The notes: generated from the letters alone by a model not told the origin. A stretch of DNA of 64,000 nt from Arthrobacter stackebrandtii (GCF_017876675.1 NZ_JAGIOI010000001.1:3534001-3598000), one strand, 5' to 3'. Positions 27,411 to 37,376 are shown, counted from the stretch's first letter. Translations and numbers: made by a program.

Positions 27411-27600
27411 GGCCGCCGGACCGCCGGGGTGATTAAAAGCACCCGGCCTTCGGCGAAAAAGGCGGCGGGTCAGCGCCGGAAATCACCAATCCGCCTCCCG
27501 GGCACGCTACTGTAGTTCAGTACGGTTTCGAAAACCCCTTGGCGAAACTCCTGCAACGCACTGTTGCACGGGACCGCGGGGGGTTCGGAACCAGTGTCAT

Positions 27601-27630
27601 TTGCTCCCGGAGCCGGAATTAGCGTATTCT
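27601..27630 (+). promoter_or_regulatory. Predicted rplU-rpmA promoter
   Basis: TTGCTC (27601-27606) and TATTCT (27625-27630) with an 18-base spacer. It would start transcription near 27637 and leave a leader of about 195 bases before rplU. Confidence 0.5.
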
Positions 27631-27636
27631 TGATCT

Positions 27637-27832
27637 TCGGTGCTTACGCCAACACCTAGGGCAACCACTCCATGGCAGAACTCCATTGAGGTCCACGGCG
27701 TTGAGGCACATAGTATGCACTCCGCACCAGTTCAATTCCGAACTGCGGAAGCATGCGGTTGGCAGCGGTCAAACACGATTCGCAGCCGGCACAAAAACTT
27801 TGTAATAAACGTCGAGAGAAGTGAGTTCCCCA
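27637..27832 (+). other. Long 5' leader of rplU-rpmA
   Basis: The wider gap 27411-27832 has no gene. The leader part can form a hairpin in which TCCGC and AGTTC (27721-27733) pair with GAACT and GCGGA (27740-27749). Ribosomal protein leaders often bind their own product; such autoregulation here is inference from position and length only. Confidence 0.35.
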
Positions 27833-28141
27833 GTGGTGTACGCGATTGTCCGCGCAGGCGGCCGTCAAGAAAAGGTTTCCGTCGGAGACTACGTGACCAT
27901 GAACCGCGTCCCCGGTGGAGTCGGCAGCACGTTTGAGCTGCCCGCTTTGCTCCTGGTAGATGGTGACAAGCTCACCACTGCTGCAGCGGACCTGGCTAAT
28001 GTGAAGGTTACGGCTGAGAAGTTGGAGGACCTCCGCGGTCCGAAGATTGTCATCCAGAAGTACAAGAACAAGACCGGTTACAAGAAGCGTCAGGGCCACC
28101 GTCAGGAACTGTCCAAGGTCAAGATCACTTCAATCGCCTAA
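27833..28141 (+). CDS. rplU: 50S ribosomal protein bL21
   Basis: Large-subunit protein, 102 residues from the GTG at 27833, giving the family N-terminus [11 protein letters not shown] and the C-terminal [19 protein letters not shown] at 27821 is in frame but would abut GAGAGAA, and the product would be longer than the family norm. It is followed 59 bp later by rpmA, the conserved pairing. Confidence 0.97.
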   Translation: MVYAIVRAGGRQEKVSVGDYVTMNRVPGGVGSTFELPALLLVDGDKLTTAAADLANVKVTAEKLEDLRGPKIVIQKYKNKTGYKKRQGHRQELSKVKITSIA

Positions 28142-28200
28142 TCTGGCGAAACAAGTTCGATCCTCTTAGAATCTTTTAGTAAAAAGGCAGGCATTTTCAA

Positions 28201-28458
28201 ATGGCACATAAAAAGGGCGCGAGTTCCACTCGCAACGGTCGTGATTCCAACGCTCAGTACCTGGGTGTGAAGCGCTTCGGCGGTCAGGTCGTCAAGGCCG
28301 GCGAAATCATCGTCCGCCAGCGCGGCACCCACTTCCACCCCGGCGCAGGCGTTGGCCGCGGCAAGGACGACACCCTGTTTGCACTGGATGCAGGCGCGGT
28401 TGAGTTCGGCACGCGTCGTGGACGTCGCGTTGTGAACATCGTTGCAGCTGCGGTCTAA
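28201..28458 (+). CDS. rpmA: 50S ribosomal protein bL27
   Basis: An 85-residue protein whose N-terminus reaches the peptidyl transferase centre. It begins [10 protein letters not shown] directly, so no processing of an N-terminal extension of the Firmicutes kind is needed. [19 protein letters not shown] is the family signature. A terminator follows. Confidence 0.98.
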   Translation: MAHKKGASSTRNGRDSNAQYLGVKRFGGQVVKAGEIIVRQRGTHFHPGAGVGRGKDDTLFALDAGAVEFGTRRGRRVVNIVAAAV

Positions 28459-28473
28459 CACCAAGGCCTAAAT

Positions 28474-28505
28474 CAGTGGAGCGGACCGCTTGGTCCGCTC
28501 CACTG
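28474..28505 (+). terminator. Terminator after rpmA
   Basis: CAGTGGAGCGGACC (28474-28487) pairs exactly with 28492-28505 around GCTT, followed by GCTTTTAA. Confidence 0.9.
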
Positions 28506-28620
28506 GCTTTTAACAGGCACCCCGGATCCACGTCGGAACCGGAACCCCCGGCACCAAGGGCAGGTCCCCTGCGGACTAGAATTGGTGCACCAGCGTAAAT
28601 TTCAATTCAAGGAGAATTCA

Positions 28621-30234
28621 TTGGCCAGCTTTGTTGACCGGGTTGTACTGCATGTATCCGGCGGGACTGGCGGCCATGGCTGCGTCTCCGTTCACAGCGA
28701 AAAGTTCAAGCCGCTGGGCGGGCCTGACGGCGGCAAGGGCGGCGACGGCGGCAGCGTCACCTTCCGCGTCAGCGACCAGACCACCACCCTCCTTGACTTC
28801 CACCATGCACCGCACCGCCGCGGCGGCAACGGCCAGCCCGGCATGGGCGACTGGCGCGACGGCAAGGACGGGGCGTCGCTGGTCCTTGAAGTACCGGATG
28901 GCACGGTCATCAAGGACAAGGAAGGCAACGTCCTGGCAGACCTCGTGGGCATCGGCACGGAGTATGTCGCTGCTGAAGGCGGCCAGGGCGGGCTCGGCAA
29001 CAATGCCCTTTCCTCGCAAAAGCGCAAGGCCCCCGGCTTCGCCCTTCTTGGCGTGGCGGGCAGCGAAGCGGACATCGTCCTTGAGCTGAAGTCCATTGCA
29101 GACATCGCCCTGGTGGGCTACCCGTCTGCGGGCAAGTCCAGCTTGATTGCAGCCATGTCTGCGGCCCGGCCCAAGATTGCCGACTACCCCTTCACCACCC
29201 TGATCCCCAACCTGGGCGTTGTCCAGGCCGGCGACGTCCGCTTCACCATGGCTGACGTTCCCGGCCTGATCGAGGGTGCCAGCGAAGGCAAGGGCCTGGG
29301 CCACAATTTCCTGCGACACGTGGAGCGCTGCGCCGCCATTGTGCACGTCCTTGACTGTGCAGCACTCGAGGCCGACCGCGACCCCATCACCGACCTGGCC
29401 GTCATCGAGCGAGAGCTGGACCGCTACGCCGTCGACATGAGCTTCGCCGGATCCGACGGCGACGTTGTCCCACTCAACGCACGCCCCCGCCTCGTCGCCC
29501 TGAACAAGGTTGATTCCCCGGACGGCCGTGACATGGCCGAGTTCGTCAAGGGCGACCTCGAGGCCCGCGGCTACCGTGTCTTCGAAGTTTCCGCAGCAAG
29601 CCACGAGGGCCTGAAGCAGCTTGGCTTCGCGATGGCGGAAATTGTCACGGAAGCACGCAAGGCCGTCGCCGACGCGCCCGCCAAGGTCACCCCGGTGGTT
29701 CTGCGCCCCCGCGCCGTGAACGAGTCATCTTTCACCATCCGCCGCGAAGAGCGCAACCTGGCTCCCTTGTTCCGCGTCCGCGGCGAGAAGCCCGAGCGCT
29801 GGGTTGAGCAGACCGACTTCCAGAACGAGGAAGCCATCGGCTACCTGGCAGACCGCCTGGCCAAGGCCGGCGTCGAGAAGGAACTCTTCAGGATGGGCGC
29901 CACCCCCGGCGACACCGTGGTCATCGGTGGCGACAACGGCATGATCTTCGACTGGGAGCCCACCATGATGGGCGGCGCCGAGCACCTGGCCGCACCGCGC
30001 GGCACGGACCTGCGCCTCCTCGACCTGGGCGACCGCCCCACGCGCGCCCAGAAGCGCCAGGAACAGCAGGACCGCCGTGACGCCAAGGCCGCCGCGCGGG
30101 CCGAGATGGATGCCGAGCGCAAGGCAGGCATCTGGACCGAGCTGAACAACCGCCATGAAGTCAAGGCCAAGGTCATCGACGCCGAACTGGCTGCCGAGGG
30201 CGACTTCGACGACACAGGTGCAACGCAGAACTAA
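28621..30234 (+). CDS. obgE: Obg/CgtA GTPase
   Basis: GTPase that binds the 50S subunit and links ribosome maturation to stress. The 537 residues contain the glycine-rich Obg domain (about 1-158), the G domain with GYPSAGKSS (P-loop), DVPGLIEG (G3) and NKVD (G4), then the OCT domain (about 350-440) and a charged tail. The start is TTG 28621, preceded by AAGGAG with seven-base spacing and giving the family N-terminus [11 protein letters not shown]. It overlaps proB by one base (TAATG), indicating coupling. Confidence 0.96.
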   Translation: MASFVDRVVLHVSGGTGGHGCVSVHSEKFKPLGGPDGGKGGDGGSVTFRVSDQTTTLLDFHHAPHRRGGNGQPGMGDWRDGKDGASLVLEVPDGTVIKDKEGNVLADLVGIGTEYVAAEGGQGGLGNNALSSQKRKAPGFALLGVAGSEADIVLELKSIADIALVGYPSAGKSSLIAAMSAARPKIADYPFTTLIPNLGVVQAGDVRFTMADVPGLIEGASEGKGLGHNFLRHVERCAAIVHVLDCAALEADRDPITDLAVIERELDRYAVDMSFAGSDGDVVPLNARPRLVALNKVDSPDGRDMAEFVKGDLEARGYRVFEVSAASHEGLKQLGFAMAEIVTEARKAVADAPAKVTPVVLRPRAVNESSFTIRREERNLAPLFRVRGEKPERWVEQTDFQNEEAIGYLADRLAKAGVEKELFRMGATPGDTVVIGGDNGMIFDWEPTMMGGAEHLAAPRGTDLRLLDLGDRPTRAQKRQEQQDRRDAKAAARAEMDAERKAGIWTELNNRHEVKAKVIDAELAAEGDFDDTGATQN

Positions 30235-31385
30235 TGGGAACCAAGGGACAAGACCAGGGCGCCACCCTCCGTTCACGCTCCGACATGGCCGCTGCGGCCC
30301 GGATCGTGGTCAAGGTGGGGTCATCGTCGTTGACGTCAGTGGCCGGCGGCATCTCCGAGGAGGCGCTGTGGAAGCTCGTTGACGTGCTGGCGCTGCGCCA
30401 AAAGACAGGAACCGAGATCATCCTGGTCTCCTCCGGCGCCATCTCTGCCGGGTTGCTGCCGCTGGGCCTGGCCCGGCGGCCCAAGGACCTTGCCACGCAG
30501 CAGGCGGCGGCCAGTGTGGGGCAGGGCCTGCTCATGGCCCATTACAACCAGGCGTTCAGCGCCCACGGCGTCACGGCGTCGCAGGTGCTGCTGACGGCGG
30601 AGGACCTCACCCGGCGGCACCAGTACGTCAACGCCCACCGGGCATTGGAGCGGCTGCTGCACTTGGGCGTGGTGCCCATTGTCAACGAGAACGACACCGT
30701 CGCCACGCATGAAATCCGCTTTGGCGACAACGACCGCCTGGCCGCGCTGGTGGCACACCTCGTCAAGGCTGACGCCCTGGTCCTGCTCTCCGACGTCGAC
30801 TCCCTCTATGACGGCCCGCCGTCCGAGGGCGCCACTCGGATCAGCCACGTGGATTCGCCCGAGGACCTCGAAGGCATCGTGATCGGCAGTGCCGGCAAGG
30901 CCGGCGTCGGCACCGGAGGCATGGCCACCAAGGTCCAGGCCGCCATGATCGCGGCGGAAACAGGCATTCCCGCGCTGGTGACCTCCACCGAACATGCCGG
31001 CGCGGCGCTGGCGGGAGACGACGTCGGAACCTGGTTTGGCATCAACGGCAACAAGCGCCCGGTGCGCATGCTGTGGCTGGCCCACCTGGCAGACATCCGG
31101 GGCCGGCTGGTCCTGGACGACGGCGCCGTGCGGGCTGTGGGGGAGCGGCACAAATCGCTGCTCCCGGCCGGGATAACGGCTGTCACCGGGGACTTCGACG
31201 CCGGTGACGCGGTGGAGATCAGCGATGCCCGCGGCAACGTTTTTGCCCACGGCCTGGTCAACTACCGCCATTCGGACCTGCCACAGATGCTGGGGCGCTC
31301 CACCAAGGCGCTCGCCAAGGAACTGGGCCGCGAATTTGAACGTGAAGTGGTCCACGTGGACGACCTCGTGCTGCTCGGGCACTGA
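30234..31385 (+). CDS. proB: Glutamate 5-kinase
   Basis: First step of proline synthesis: ATP-dependent phosphorylation of glutamate. The 383 residues comprise the amino-acid kinase domain (VVKVGSSSLT near 24-33, SSGAISAG, NENDTV, FGDNDRLAALVA) and a C-terminal PUA domain (about 290-375). ATG 30234 overlaps the obgE stop codon. proA follows after 66 bp. Confidence 0.96.
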   Translation: MGTKGQDQGATLRSRSDMAAAARIVVKVGSSSLTSVAGGISEEALWKLVDVLALRQKTGTEIILVSSGAISAGLLPLGLARRPKDLATQQAAASVGQGLLMAHYNQAFSAHGVTASQVLLTAEDLTRRHQYVNAHRALERLLHLGVVPIVNENDTVATHEIRFGDNDRLAALVAHLVKADALVLLSDVDSLYDGPPSEGATRISHVDSPEDLEGIVIGSAGKAGVGTGGMATKVQAAMIAAETGIPALVTSTEHAGAALAGDDVGTWFGINGNKRPVRMLWLAHLADIRGRLVLDDGAVRAVGERHKSLLPAGITAVTGDFDAGDAVEISDARGNVFAHGLVNYRHSDLPQMLGRSTKALAKELGREFEREVVHVDDLVLLGH

Positions 31386-31451
31386 CTCCCGGCGGGACTG
31401 GCTGCAAGCTGCGCCACAGCGCACCCTGGCCGGGTGCCTTAGACTTGTGCC

Positions 31452-32732
31452 ATGACTGAGCAGATTGTTGAACAAAATGTTGCCGCCGAGGTTCAGGGCA
31501 TCACCGACCGCGCCCGCAGGGCTTCCCGGCGCATGGCCGGGGCCAACCGGGCCTGGAAGGACAAGGGCCTGCGTGCGATCGCCAAGGCGCTGCTGGAGAA
31601 CCAGGAACGCATCCTTGCCGCCAACGCACTGGACCTGGCCGCCGGCCGCGAGAACGGCACCTCCAAACCCATGCTGGACAGGCTGGCCCTGACCGGCCCA
31701 CGCATCCAGGACCTTGCCGACGCGCTGGAAAACCTGGCCACGCTGCCCGATCCCGTGGGCAATGTGGTGCGCGGGCAGACGCTGCCCAACGGCCTGCGGA
31801 TGCGCCAGGTCAACGTGCCCATGGGGGTGGTTGCCGCCATTTACGAGGCCCGCCCCAACGTCACGGTGGACATCGCAGGCCTGGCGCTTAAGAGCGGCAA
31901 CGCCGTGGTTCTCCGCGGCGGCACGGCTGCGGCAAACACCAACAAGGCCCTCCTGGACATCCTGCGCGACGCCCTGGACCGGGTGGGGCTGCCCGCCGAC
32001 GCCGTGCAGTCCGTGGACCAGTTCGGCCGGGCCGGCGCCAACTTGATCATGAAGGCCCGCGGCGCCGTGGATGTGCTCATTCCCCGCGGCGGCCGGGAAC
32101 TCATCCAGACAGTCGTCAACAACTCATCCGTCCCCGTCATCGAAACAGGTGAGGGCAACGTCCACATCTTCATCGACGCCAGCGCGGCGGAGGAGATGAG
32201 CGTGGACATCCTGCTCAACGCCAAGACCCAGCGCCCCAGTGTCTGCAACACGGTGGAGACGCTGCTGGTGCACAAGGATGCCACGGTGCTGCCCGCAGTC
32301 CTCTCGGCCCTGGCCAAGGCGGGCGTCCGGCTGCACGTCGACGAGCGCGTCCAGGCTGTCCTGCCGGCCGGCATCACCGCCGAGCCCGCCACGGACGAGG
32401 ACTGGGCCACCGAGTACATGGACCTCGACCTGGCCGTGAAGATGGTGGACACCATGGATGAAGCCGTCAAGCACATCCGCACCTGGAGCACCGGGCACAC
32501 GGAAGCCATCCTCACCAACGACCTCGCCAACGCGGAAAAGTTCGTTGCCGTGGTGGATTCGGCCGCCGTCATTGTGAATGCGAGCACACGCTTTACCGAC
32601 GGCGGCGAGCTCGGCCTGGGTGCCGAGGTCGGAATCTCGACGCAAAAACTGCACGCCCGCGGCCCCATGGGCCTGACCGAATTGACCACCACCAAGTGGA
32701 TTGTGCAGGGTGAAGGTCAGGTCCGGAGCTGA
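31452..32732 (+). CDS. proA: Gamma-glutamyl phosphate reductase
   Basis: NADPH-dependent reduction of glutamyl-5-phosphate to glutamate semialdehyde, the second proline step. The 426-residue aldehyde-dehydrogenase-fold protein has the catalytic cysteine in RPSVCNTVETLL and the signature EARPNVTVDIA with IPRGGREL. It pairs with proB immediately upstream; the labile acyl phosphate is probably channelled between them. A hairpin follows the stop codon. Confidence 0.96.
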   Translation: MTEQIVEQNVAAEVQGITDRARRASRRMAGANRAWKDKGLRAIAKALLENQERILAANALDLAAGRENGTSKPMLDRLALTGPRIQDLADALENLATLPDPVGNVVRGQTLPNGLRMRQVNVPMGVVAAIYEARPNVTVDIAGLALKSGNAVVLRGGTAAANTNKALLDILRDALDRVGLPADAVQSVDQFGRAGANLIMKARGAVDVLIPRGGRELIQTVVNNSSVPVIETGEGNVHIFIDASAAEEMSVDILLNAKTQRPSVCNTVETLLVHKDATVLPAVLSALAKAGVRLHVDERVQAVLPAGITAEPATDEDWATEYMDLDLAVKMVDTMDEAVKHIRTWSTGHTEAILTNDLANAEKFVAVVDSAAVIVNASTRFTDGGELGLGAEVGISTQKLHARGPMGLTELTTTKWIVQGEGQVRS

Positions 32733-32735
32733 CCG

Positions 32736-32785
32736 CCGGCACCGGCACACGGGCCCCGCAGCAGCCGCCGCCCGGGTGCCGGTTT
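32736..32785 (+). terminator. Probable terminator after proA
   Basis: CCGGCACC (32736-32743) pairs with GGTGCCGG (32775-32782) followed by TTTA; the 31-base loop is long. Confidence 0.5.
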
Positions 32786-32923
32786 ATGCTGCATGTGGTG
32801 CAGTCGCTGCGTGCCGGTGTGCCGGTGCGGGCAGATACCACGTACCATTAGAGGGAATTCACGTAACAATTCGCTGTGCGGCGGCACCACCGCTGCCCGG
32901 CCACCAACCCAAGGGGAGAAATA

Positions 32924-33169
32924 ATGCTGACCCAGCTTGCCGGCGTCGTCCTGGCCGCCGCAGAAGAACACGAAGCCGCGCCGCTCATTGCGCCGCCGTT
33001 CGTCATTGGCGGCATCATGCTCGCCACCCTGCTGCTGCTGATGGTTGTGACGGTGTCGTTCATGAACCTGGGCAACCGCCACGCGGCAGTCGAGGCCACG
33101 GATGATCCGCACCGCCAGCACACGAACAAGCACCTCCACCCCACAGATTCGGCGTCCTCCAATCACTAA
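32924..33169 (+). CDS. Small single-pass membrane protein
   Basis: An 81-residue protein with one hydrophobic segment (about 26-47, [19 protein letters not shown]) and a short histidine-rich hydrophilic tail. ATG 32924 follows AAGGGGAG at good spacing. It ends four bases before nadD, so the two are probably cotranscribed. I do not recognise a function; I believe similar proteins sit between proA and nadD in related Micrococcaceae, from general recollection. Confidence 0.65.
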   Translation: MLTQLAGVVLAAAEEHEAAPLIAPPFVIGGIMLATLLLLMVVTVSFMNLGNRHAAVEATDDPHRQHTNKHLHPTDSASSNH

Positions 33170-33173
33170 GGGC

Positions 33174-33836
33174 ATGCCCCGGGTATCTGCGCTTGCGGGT
33201 ACCCGGGACCGTCTCCGCATTGGAGTCATGGGCGGGACGTTTGATCCGATCCACCATGGTCACCTTGTCGCAGCCAGCGAGGTTGCGAGCGTTTTCAAGC
33301 TGGATGAAGTCATTTTCGTGCCCACCGGCGAACCGTGGCAGAAGGCCAAGAACAAGGTCAGCGCGGCCGAACACCGCTACCTGATGACAGTCATTGCCAC
33401 GGCGGCCAACCCGCAGTTCACGGTCAGCCGCGTGGACATTGACCGGCCCGGTCCCACCTTCACGATCGACACCCTGCGCGACCTGCGCGAAATGCGCCCC
33501 GATGCGGAACTGTTCTTCATCACCGGCGCCGACGCCCTTGCGCAGATCATGTCGTGGAAGGACAGCGACGAGCTGTGGGAACTGGCGCACTTTGTGGGAG
33601 TGACCCGCCCGGGCCATGTTCTCGATGACATGGGCCGCAGCGACGTCAGCCTCCTGGAAGTTCCTGCCATGGCCATCTCTTCCACGGACTGCCGCCAAAG
33701 GGTTGGCGCACAAAACCCGGTCTGGTACCTGGTCCCGGACGGCGTGGTGCAGTACATCGCCAAGTACGGACTTTATATGGACCCGGCAACAGACCACGAC
33801 GCAGGCACAGTGCCGGTGACTTCGAGAACCGAATGA
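33174..33836 (+). CDS. nadD: Nicotinate-nucleotide adenylyltransferase
   Basis: Makes nicotinate adenine dinucleotide from NaMN and ATP in NAD synthesis. The 220-residue product has [11 protein letters not shown] (HxGH at 27-30) and the C-terminal ISSTDCR motif, the ISSTxxR element. ATG 33174 starts four bases after the preceding small gene. It lies in the conserved nadD-(membrane protein)-rsfS order. Confidence 0.95.
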   Translation: MPRVSALAGTRDRLRIGVMGGTFDPIHHGHLVAASEVASVFKLDEVIFVPTGEPWQKAKNKVSAAEHRYLMTVIATAANPQFTVSRVDIDRPGPTFTIDTLRDLREMRPDAELFFITGADALAQIMSWKDSDELWELAHFVGVTRPGHVLDDMGRSDVSLLEVPAMAISSTDCRQRVGAQNPVWYLVPDGVVQYIAKYGLYMDPATDHDAGTVPVTSRTE

Positions 33837-33843
33837 GTATTTG

Positions 33844-35628
33844 ATGAGTAAGGAAACTGAGCCGATCCGCAGCCGCAGGCAACTGCGCGAGCAGTCGGCA
33901 CACGATGCAGGCACGGCGGGCACGCCCATTGTGCCCGTGAACCCTGCGACCGACATCCCCGAAGCACCCCCATCTGCGGCGCCGGGCTTGCCGGATCCGC
34001 CGGCAGCGGCCGGCCCCGGGGCGGAACCCGCCCCCGAGACCTCACAATCGGCTGTTGTGCCCCCCGCCTCCCAGGGAGTTCCGCGCGGTGAGCGCGAATC
34101 CCAGACCAGGGCGCGCGACCGTGCCGCCCTGCGCGCCTACCAGGAACTCGTCGACCCGCAGGTGGCCACGCCGCTGCCGTCCCGACGGGCCATGCGCCAG
34201 GCCCAGCTCGACGCCGAACGTGCCCCCATCACCGCGCTGAACACCGTCATCCCTGTCCCGCCCAAGCTGCCGGTGCAGCCCGGTGTCCAGGCGCCGGCCG
34301 CCGGCACTGCTGCACCGGTCCCCATGGCGGCCCCGGCGGGACCTGTGGCCCCTGCACAGGCCGTGTTCCCGGAGGCCCTGCCGGCCGCCGCGCCGCCAGC
34401 CAGGCTGCCGGCCATAGATTCCGTCCTTGCCCAGGACTCTGCCGGAGGGCCCGCGCTGCCGGAGAACCCCGCGACGCCGGCCGCGCCCGTCCGCAGCGGC
34501 CGCCGTGCTGCAGCATCCGTGAGCCTTGAAAGCCAACAGATGGAACAGGTCGCTGCCGCCATGGCAGCCGACCAGCAGGACGTGCCGGGGCCGGGGGCGC
34601 CAGCCGCTCCTGCGCGGCTTCCCGGCGCCGCCGAACCCGCCCCGGAAACAGCACCCCGCGCGGTTGTCCCTTCCGCAGTGCACGGCAGCCGCGGCGTTCC
34701 CGCCACCATGCCGGCCGCATTCAACCGGCCGGGTGCCCCCGGCGGTGGCCCCGGAACGGCACCCGGTGCCGCTGCAGCCACATCCGGCAAGGCTCCTGCA
34801 GGCGCCCCCGGCGCGGCCGGGCTGCCCGGTTCCCTGGCAGCCAACTATCCGCCCATGCCCGGGCTCGTCCCCGGCGGCAGCTACTATCCGGTCTCGGCCG
34901 GACCACCTCCGGCACCGCCCACCGAGGAAGAACTCGCCGCGCTGGCAGCCAAAAAGGCCGAAGCCGAGCGTGCCGCCATCCTGAGCCAGCGCGCCCAGGC
35001 CCGTGAACGCCTGGCGCAGGAAAGTGCCAAGAGCAAGAGGGCATCCGCCGACCCCAAGTCGACGGACAACCTCGCCATGGTGACGCCTTTGGAGTTCATC
35101 GAGGTGCCGGGTTCGGAACGGCCGGTTCTCCGGCCGCCCTCCACCACACATGTGCCCATCGTGACCCGGGCCAACCCCCGCCAATCGCCGCGGCTGCCCC
35201 GCCCTGCCGGTCCCGCGCCGGCCACGGGCACCCTGCCGGTGGTAGGCGGCCCGCGCACATCGGCGACACCCAGTGTGCCTGCGGCCAGCGCAGAACGCTT
35301 CGACGCGGCACTGTCTCCCGGGGCGGCCCGCCGCCCGGGGACCGGCAGCCGCCCCTTGACCGGCGGGCGCAGCAGCACGCTGATGCAGGCCCAGGCCATG
35401 GCGACCGGCGAGCACCCAAAGGTGCGCCCCGCCGTCGAGCATGCCGAGGTGCAGCGTTCCCAGATGCCGCCCATGCCGGCCGACTACGCCCACGGCCTGG
35501 AGCCGCTGGACGCGATGACTGCCGGACTGGGCCGCACGCAGCGGAACATGCTCATCCAATGGGGCTCCATCCTTGTTGGCGGGGCCGCTCTCGTGGTCGG
35601 CGCCATCATGTTTTTCACCTCCCTCTAG
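33844..35628 (+). CDS. Pro/Ala-rich protein with a C-terminal membrane anchor
   Basis: A 594-residue protein of low complexity, rich in Pro, Ala and Gly. It carries an Arg-rich motif SRRQLRE near residue 11 and a related SRRAMRQAQ near 113, a short coiled-coil-prone stretch around 360-400 (EELAALAAKKAEAERAA) and one transmembrane segment at the extreme C-terminus (about 572-592), a tail-anchor topology. The bulk is predicted disordered and cytoplasmic. It sits between nadD and rsfS, eight bases after nadD. I do not recognise a function. Confidence 0.75.
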   Translation: MSKETEPIRSRRQLREQSAHDAGTAGTPIVPVNPATDIPEAPPSAAPGLPDPPAAAGPGAEPAPETSQSAVVPPASQGVPRGERESQTRARDRAALRAYQELVDPQVATPLPSRRAMRQAQLDAERAPITALNTVIPVPPKLPVQPGVQAPAAGTAAPVPMAAPAGPVAPAQAVFPEALPAAAPPARLPAIDSVLAQDSAGGPALPENPATPAAPVRSGRRAAASVSLESQQMEQVAAAMAADQQDVPGPGAPAAPARLPGAAEPAPETAPRAVVPSAVHGSRGVPATMPAAFNRPGAPGGGPGTAPGAAAATSGKAPAGAPGAAGLPGSLAANYPPMPGLVPGGSYYPVSAGPPPAPPTEEELAALAAKKAEAERAAILSQRAQARERLAQESAKSKRASADPKSTDNLAMVTPLEFIEVPGSERPVLRPPSTTHVPIVTRANPRQSPRLPRPAGPAPATGTLPVVGGPRTSATPSVPAASAERFDAALSPGAARRPGTGSRPLTGGRSSTLMQAQAMATGEHPKVRPAVEHAEVQRSQMPPMPADYAHGLEPLDAMTAGLGRTQRNMLIQWGSILVGGAALVVGAIMFFTSL

Positions 35629-35663
35629 CACGCCATATTTTTTACCAATCAAAGGAAACCGTA

Positions 35664-36068
35664 GTGAGCGCAACACAACAGTCCATCGACATAGCACGGG
35701 CCGCGGCGCGGGCGGCATCGGACAAGCTGGCCGAGAATGTAACAGCCCTTGATGTCAGCGAACGCCTGGCCATCACGGACATCTTCTTCATCGCCTCGGC
35801 AGCCACCGAACGCCAGGTCAACGCCATTGCGGACGGCATCGAAGACGAACTCCACAAGTTTGACCTCCGGCCCGTCCGCCGCGAAGGCCGTTCCAGCGGC
35901 CGCTGGGTCCTGTTGGACTACGCGGACATCGTCTTCCACATCCAGCACGAGGAAGACCGCGTGTTCTACGCCCTGGAGCGCCTCTACGGCGACTGCCCGG
36001 TCATTGACCTGCAGCTGGCCGCAGCCGACCCCTCGGCCAAGGCCGCCGGCACCACGGCAGCAGAGTAA
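35664..36068 (+). CDS. rsfS: Ribosomal silencing factor RsfS
   Basis: Binds uL14 on the 50S subunit and blocks subunit joining when nutrients are scarce. The 134 residues show the family features DIFFIASAATERQVNAIAD and SGRWVLLDYADIVFHI. The start is GTG 35664 behind AAAGGAAA. It is next to nadD and a phosphatase gene, the usual actinobacterial arrangement. Confidence 0.95.
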   Translation: MSATQQSIDIARAAARAASDKLAENVTALDVSERLAITDIFFIASAATERQVNAIADGIEDELHKFDLRPVRREGRSSGRWVLLDYADIVFHIQHEEDRVFYALERLYGDCPVIDLQLAAADPSAKAAGTTAAE

Positions 36069-36115
36069 ACAAACAAAACCCCAAACGGGCCCTGCGGATT
36101 GGAACCTGTCACTTG

Positions 36116-36865
36116 ATGGCGTCAACTTCACCCGAGCGTTCAGTTTTGCAGCCCGCCGGCCCGCGCCGGCGGGTTATTTTTTGGCGCCACGGACGCACGT
36201 CCTGGAACGCCGCGCGCCGATTCCAGGGCCAGAGCGACATCCCCCTCGACCAGGTTGGCGCCTCCCAGGCCCTGCGCTCAGCAGCACTGCTTGCCGGCAA
36301 GCTTGCCATGCACGACGGCGGGGCCGCCAATGTGAGGATCGTCTCCTCCGACCTTTTGCGCGCCCATGCAACGGCTCGGGCCCTGGCGGATCTCACCGGC
36401 CGGGACGTGGCCGTGGACGCCAGACTGCGTGAAACCCACGGCGGAGCGTGGGAGGGGCTGACGTTTGATGAAATCATCAGCGGCTACCCCGATGAGATCC
36501 AGCGGTGGCAGCGTGACGAGCCCGGGGTGCGCGCCGGCGGGGGAGAGACCCGGGTGGAGGTGGCTTCCCGCATGGTGGAGGCCATACTTGACGGCGTGGA
36601 GCAGCTGCCCGACGGCGGCACCCTGGTGGTGGCCACCCACGGCGGCGCGACGCGCGTTGCCCTGGCCAAGCTGCTGGGCCTGCCTGAAGATTTGTGGCGC
36701 ACCCTCTCCGGGCTCTCCAACTGCCACTGGTCTGTGGTTGAGGCCATGGGGCCTGCATCCGACGGTGCTGCCGTTGGCGGCTGGCGGCTGCTTGAACACA
36801 ACGTGGGCACCCTCCCGCAGCCTTACGAAGCACCCGAGGACCTCGCCGAACCGGTGGAAGACTAG
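36116..36865 (+). CDS. Histidine phosphatase family protein
   Basis: A phosphoglycerate-mutase-like phosphatase of 249 residues with the RHG motif at 24-26 (phospho-accepting His25), RIVSSDLLRA and the second catalytic His in VVATHGG. Proteins at this locus beside rsfS are often annotated as broad-specificity or glucosyl-3-phosphoglycerate phosphatases; the substrate is unproven. ATG 36116 is used; a TTG directly in front would add one residue. Confidence 0.88.
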   Translation: MASTSPERSVLQPAGPRRRVIFWRHGRTSWNAARRFQGQSDIPLDQVGASQALRSAALLAGKLAMHDGGAANVRIVSSDLLRAHATARALADLTGRDVAVDARLRETHGGAWEGLTFDEIISGYPDEIQRWQRDEPGVRAGGGETRVEVASRMVEAILDGVEQLPDGGTLVVATHGGATRVALAKLLGLPEDLWRTLSGLSNCHWSVVEAMGPASDGAAVGGWRLLEHNVGTLPQPYEAPEDLAEPVED

Positions 36866-36938
36866 GCTTCACTTAGTGCCGCAGGGGGACGCGATGTGGC
36901 AGATATTGTGTCGGACCAGCAGCCCGGATTCCGCCGAT

Positions 36939-36968
36939 TTGGCACTACGCCAAAACGTGCTCTACTAT
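36939..36968 (+). promoter_or_regulatory. Predicted promoter of the tRNA-Ala genes
   Basis: TTGGCA (36939-36944) and TACTAT (36963-36968), spacer 18 bases, 53 bases before the first tRNA-Ala. Confidence 0.6.
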
Positions 36969-37020
36969 GGACAGGTTGCTTCAGCCAAGACCGACAGGTC
37001 AAGGGAAGAGGCAAGTGTTT

Positions 37021-37096
37021 GGGGCTGTGGCGCAGCTGGTAGCGCACCTGCATGGCATGCAGGGGGTCAGGGGTTCGAGTCCCCTCAGCTCCACCA
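37021..37096 (+). tRNA. tRNA-Ala (anticodon GGC), copy 1
   Basis: The acceptor GGGGCTG pairs with CAGCTCC; anticodon stem CCTGC/GCAGG, loop ATGGCAT (anticodon GGC, reads GCC); CCA is encoded (37094-37096). Identical to the copy 132 bp downstream. Confidence 0.97.
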
Positions 37097-37152
37097 AACA
37101 CGGTCAATTTGGAAATATTCTGGCTGCGTTATATAACTAAATATAGTTCTTT

Positions 37153-37228
37153 GGGGCTGTGGCGCAGCTGGTAGCGCACCTGCATGGCATGCAGGGGGTC
37201 AGGGGTTCGAGTCCCCTCAGCTCCACCA
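37153..37228 (+). tRNA. tRNA-Ala (anticodon GGC), copy 2
   Basis: Base-for-base identical to copy 1, including the encoded CCA (37226-37228). An A/T-rich spacer of 56 bases separates the two. A strong terminator follows, so both are probably processed from one transcript. Confidence 0.97.
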
Positions 37229-37231
37229 AGG

Positions 37232-37270
37232 AAAAAGTCCGGTCACACCCAGTGTGGCCGGACTTTTTTG
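37232..37270 (+). terminator. Terminator after the tRNA-Ala pair
   Basis: AAAAAGTCCGGTCACAC (37232-37248) pairs with 37252-37268 (one G-T pair), loop CCA, with a run of T's. Confidence 0.93.
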
Positions 37271-37376
37271 TGCCTGCCTGGGGCGCGGAACCAGTGGGCG
37301 GCCAGCGCGGGCCGGCAGCGGCGTGCCGGTGTGCGGCGCCATGACTTTTGACACAAAATTCAGGCGGGGCCGCGCG

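Noticed and set aside
37021-37228. The tandem tRNA-Ala copies as an attachment-site duplication of an integrated element.
   Set aside because: Only 56 bases lie between the copies and they hold no integrase or cargo; simple gene duplication explains it.
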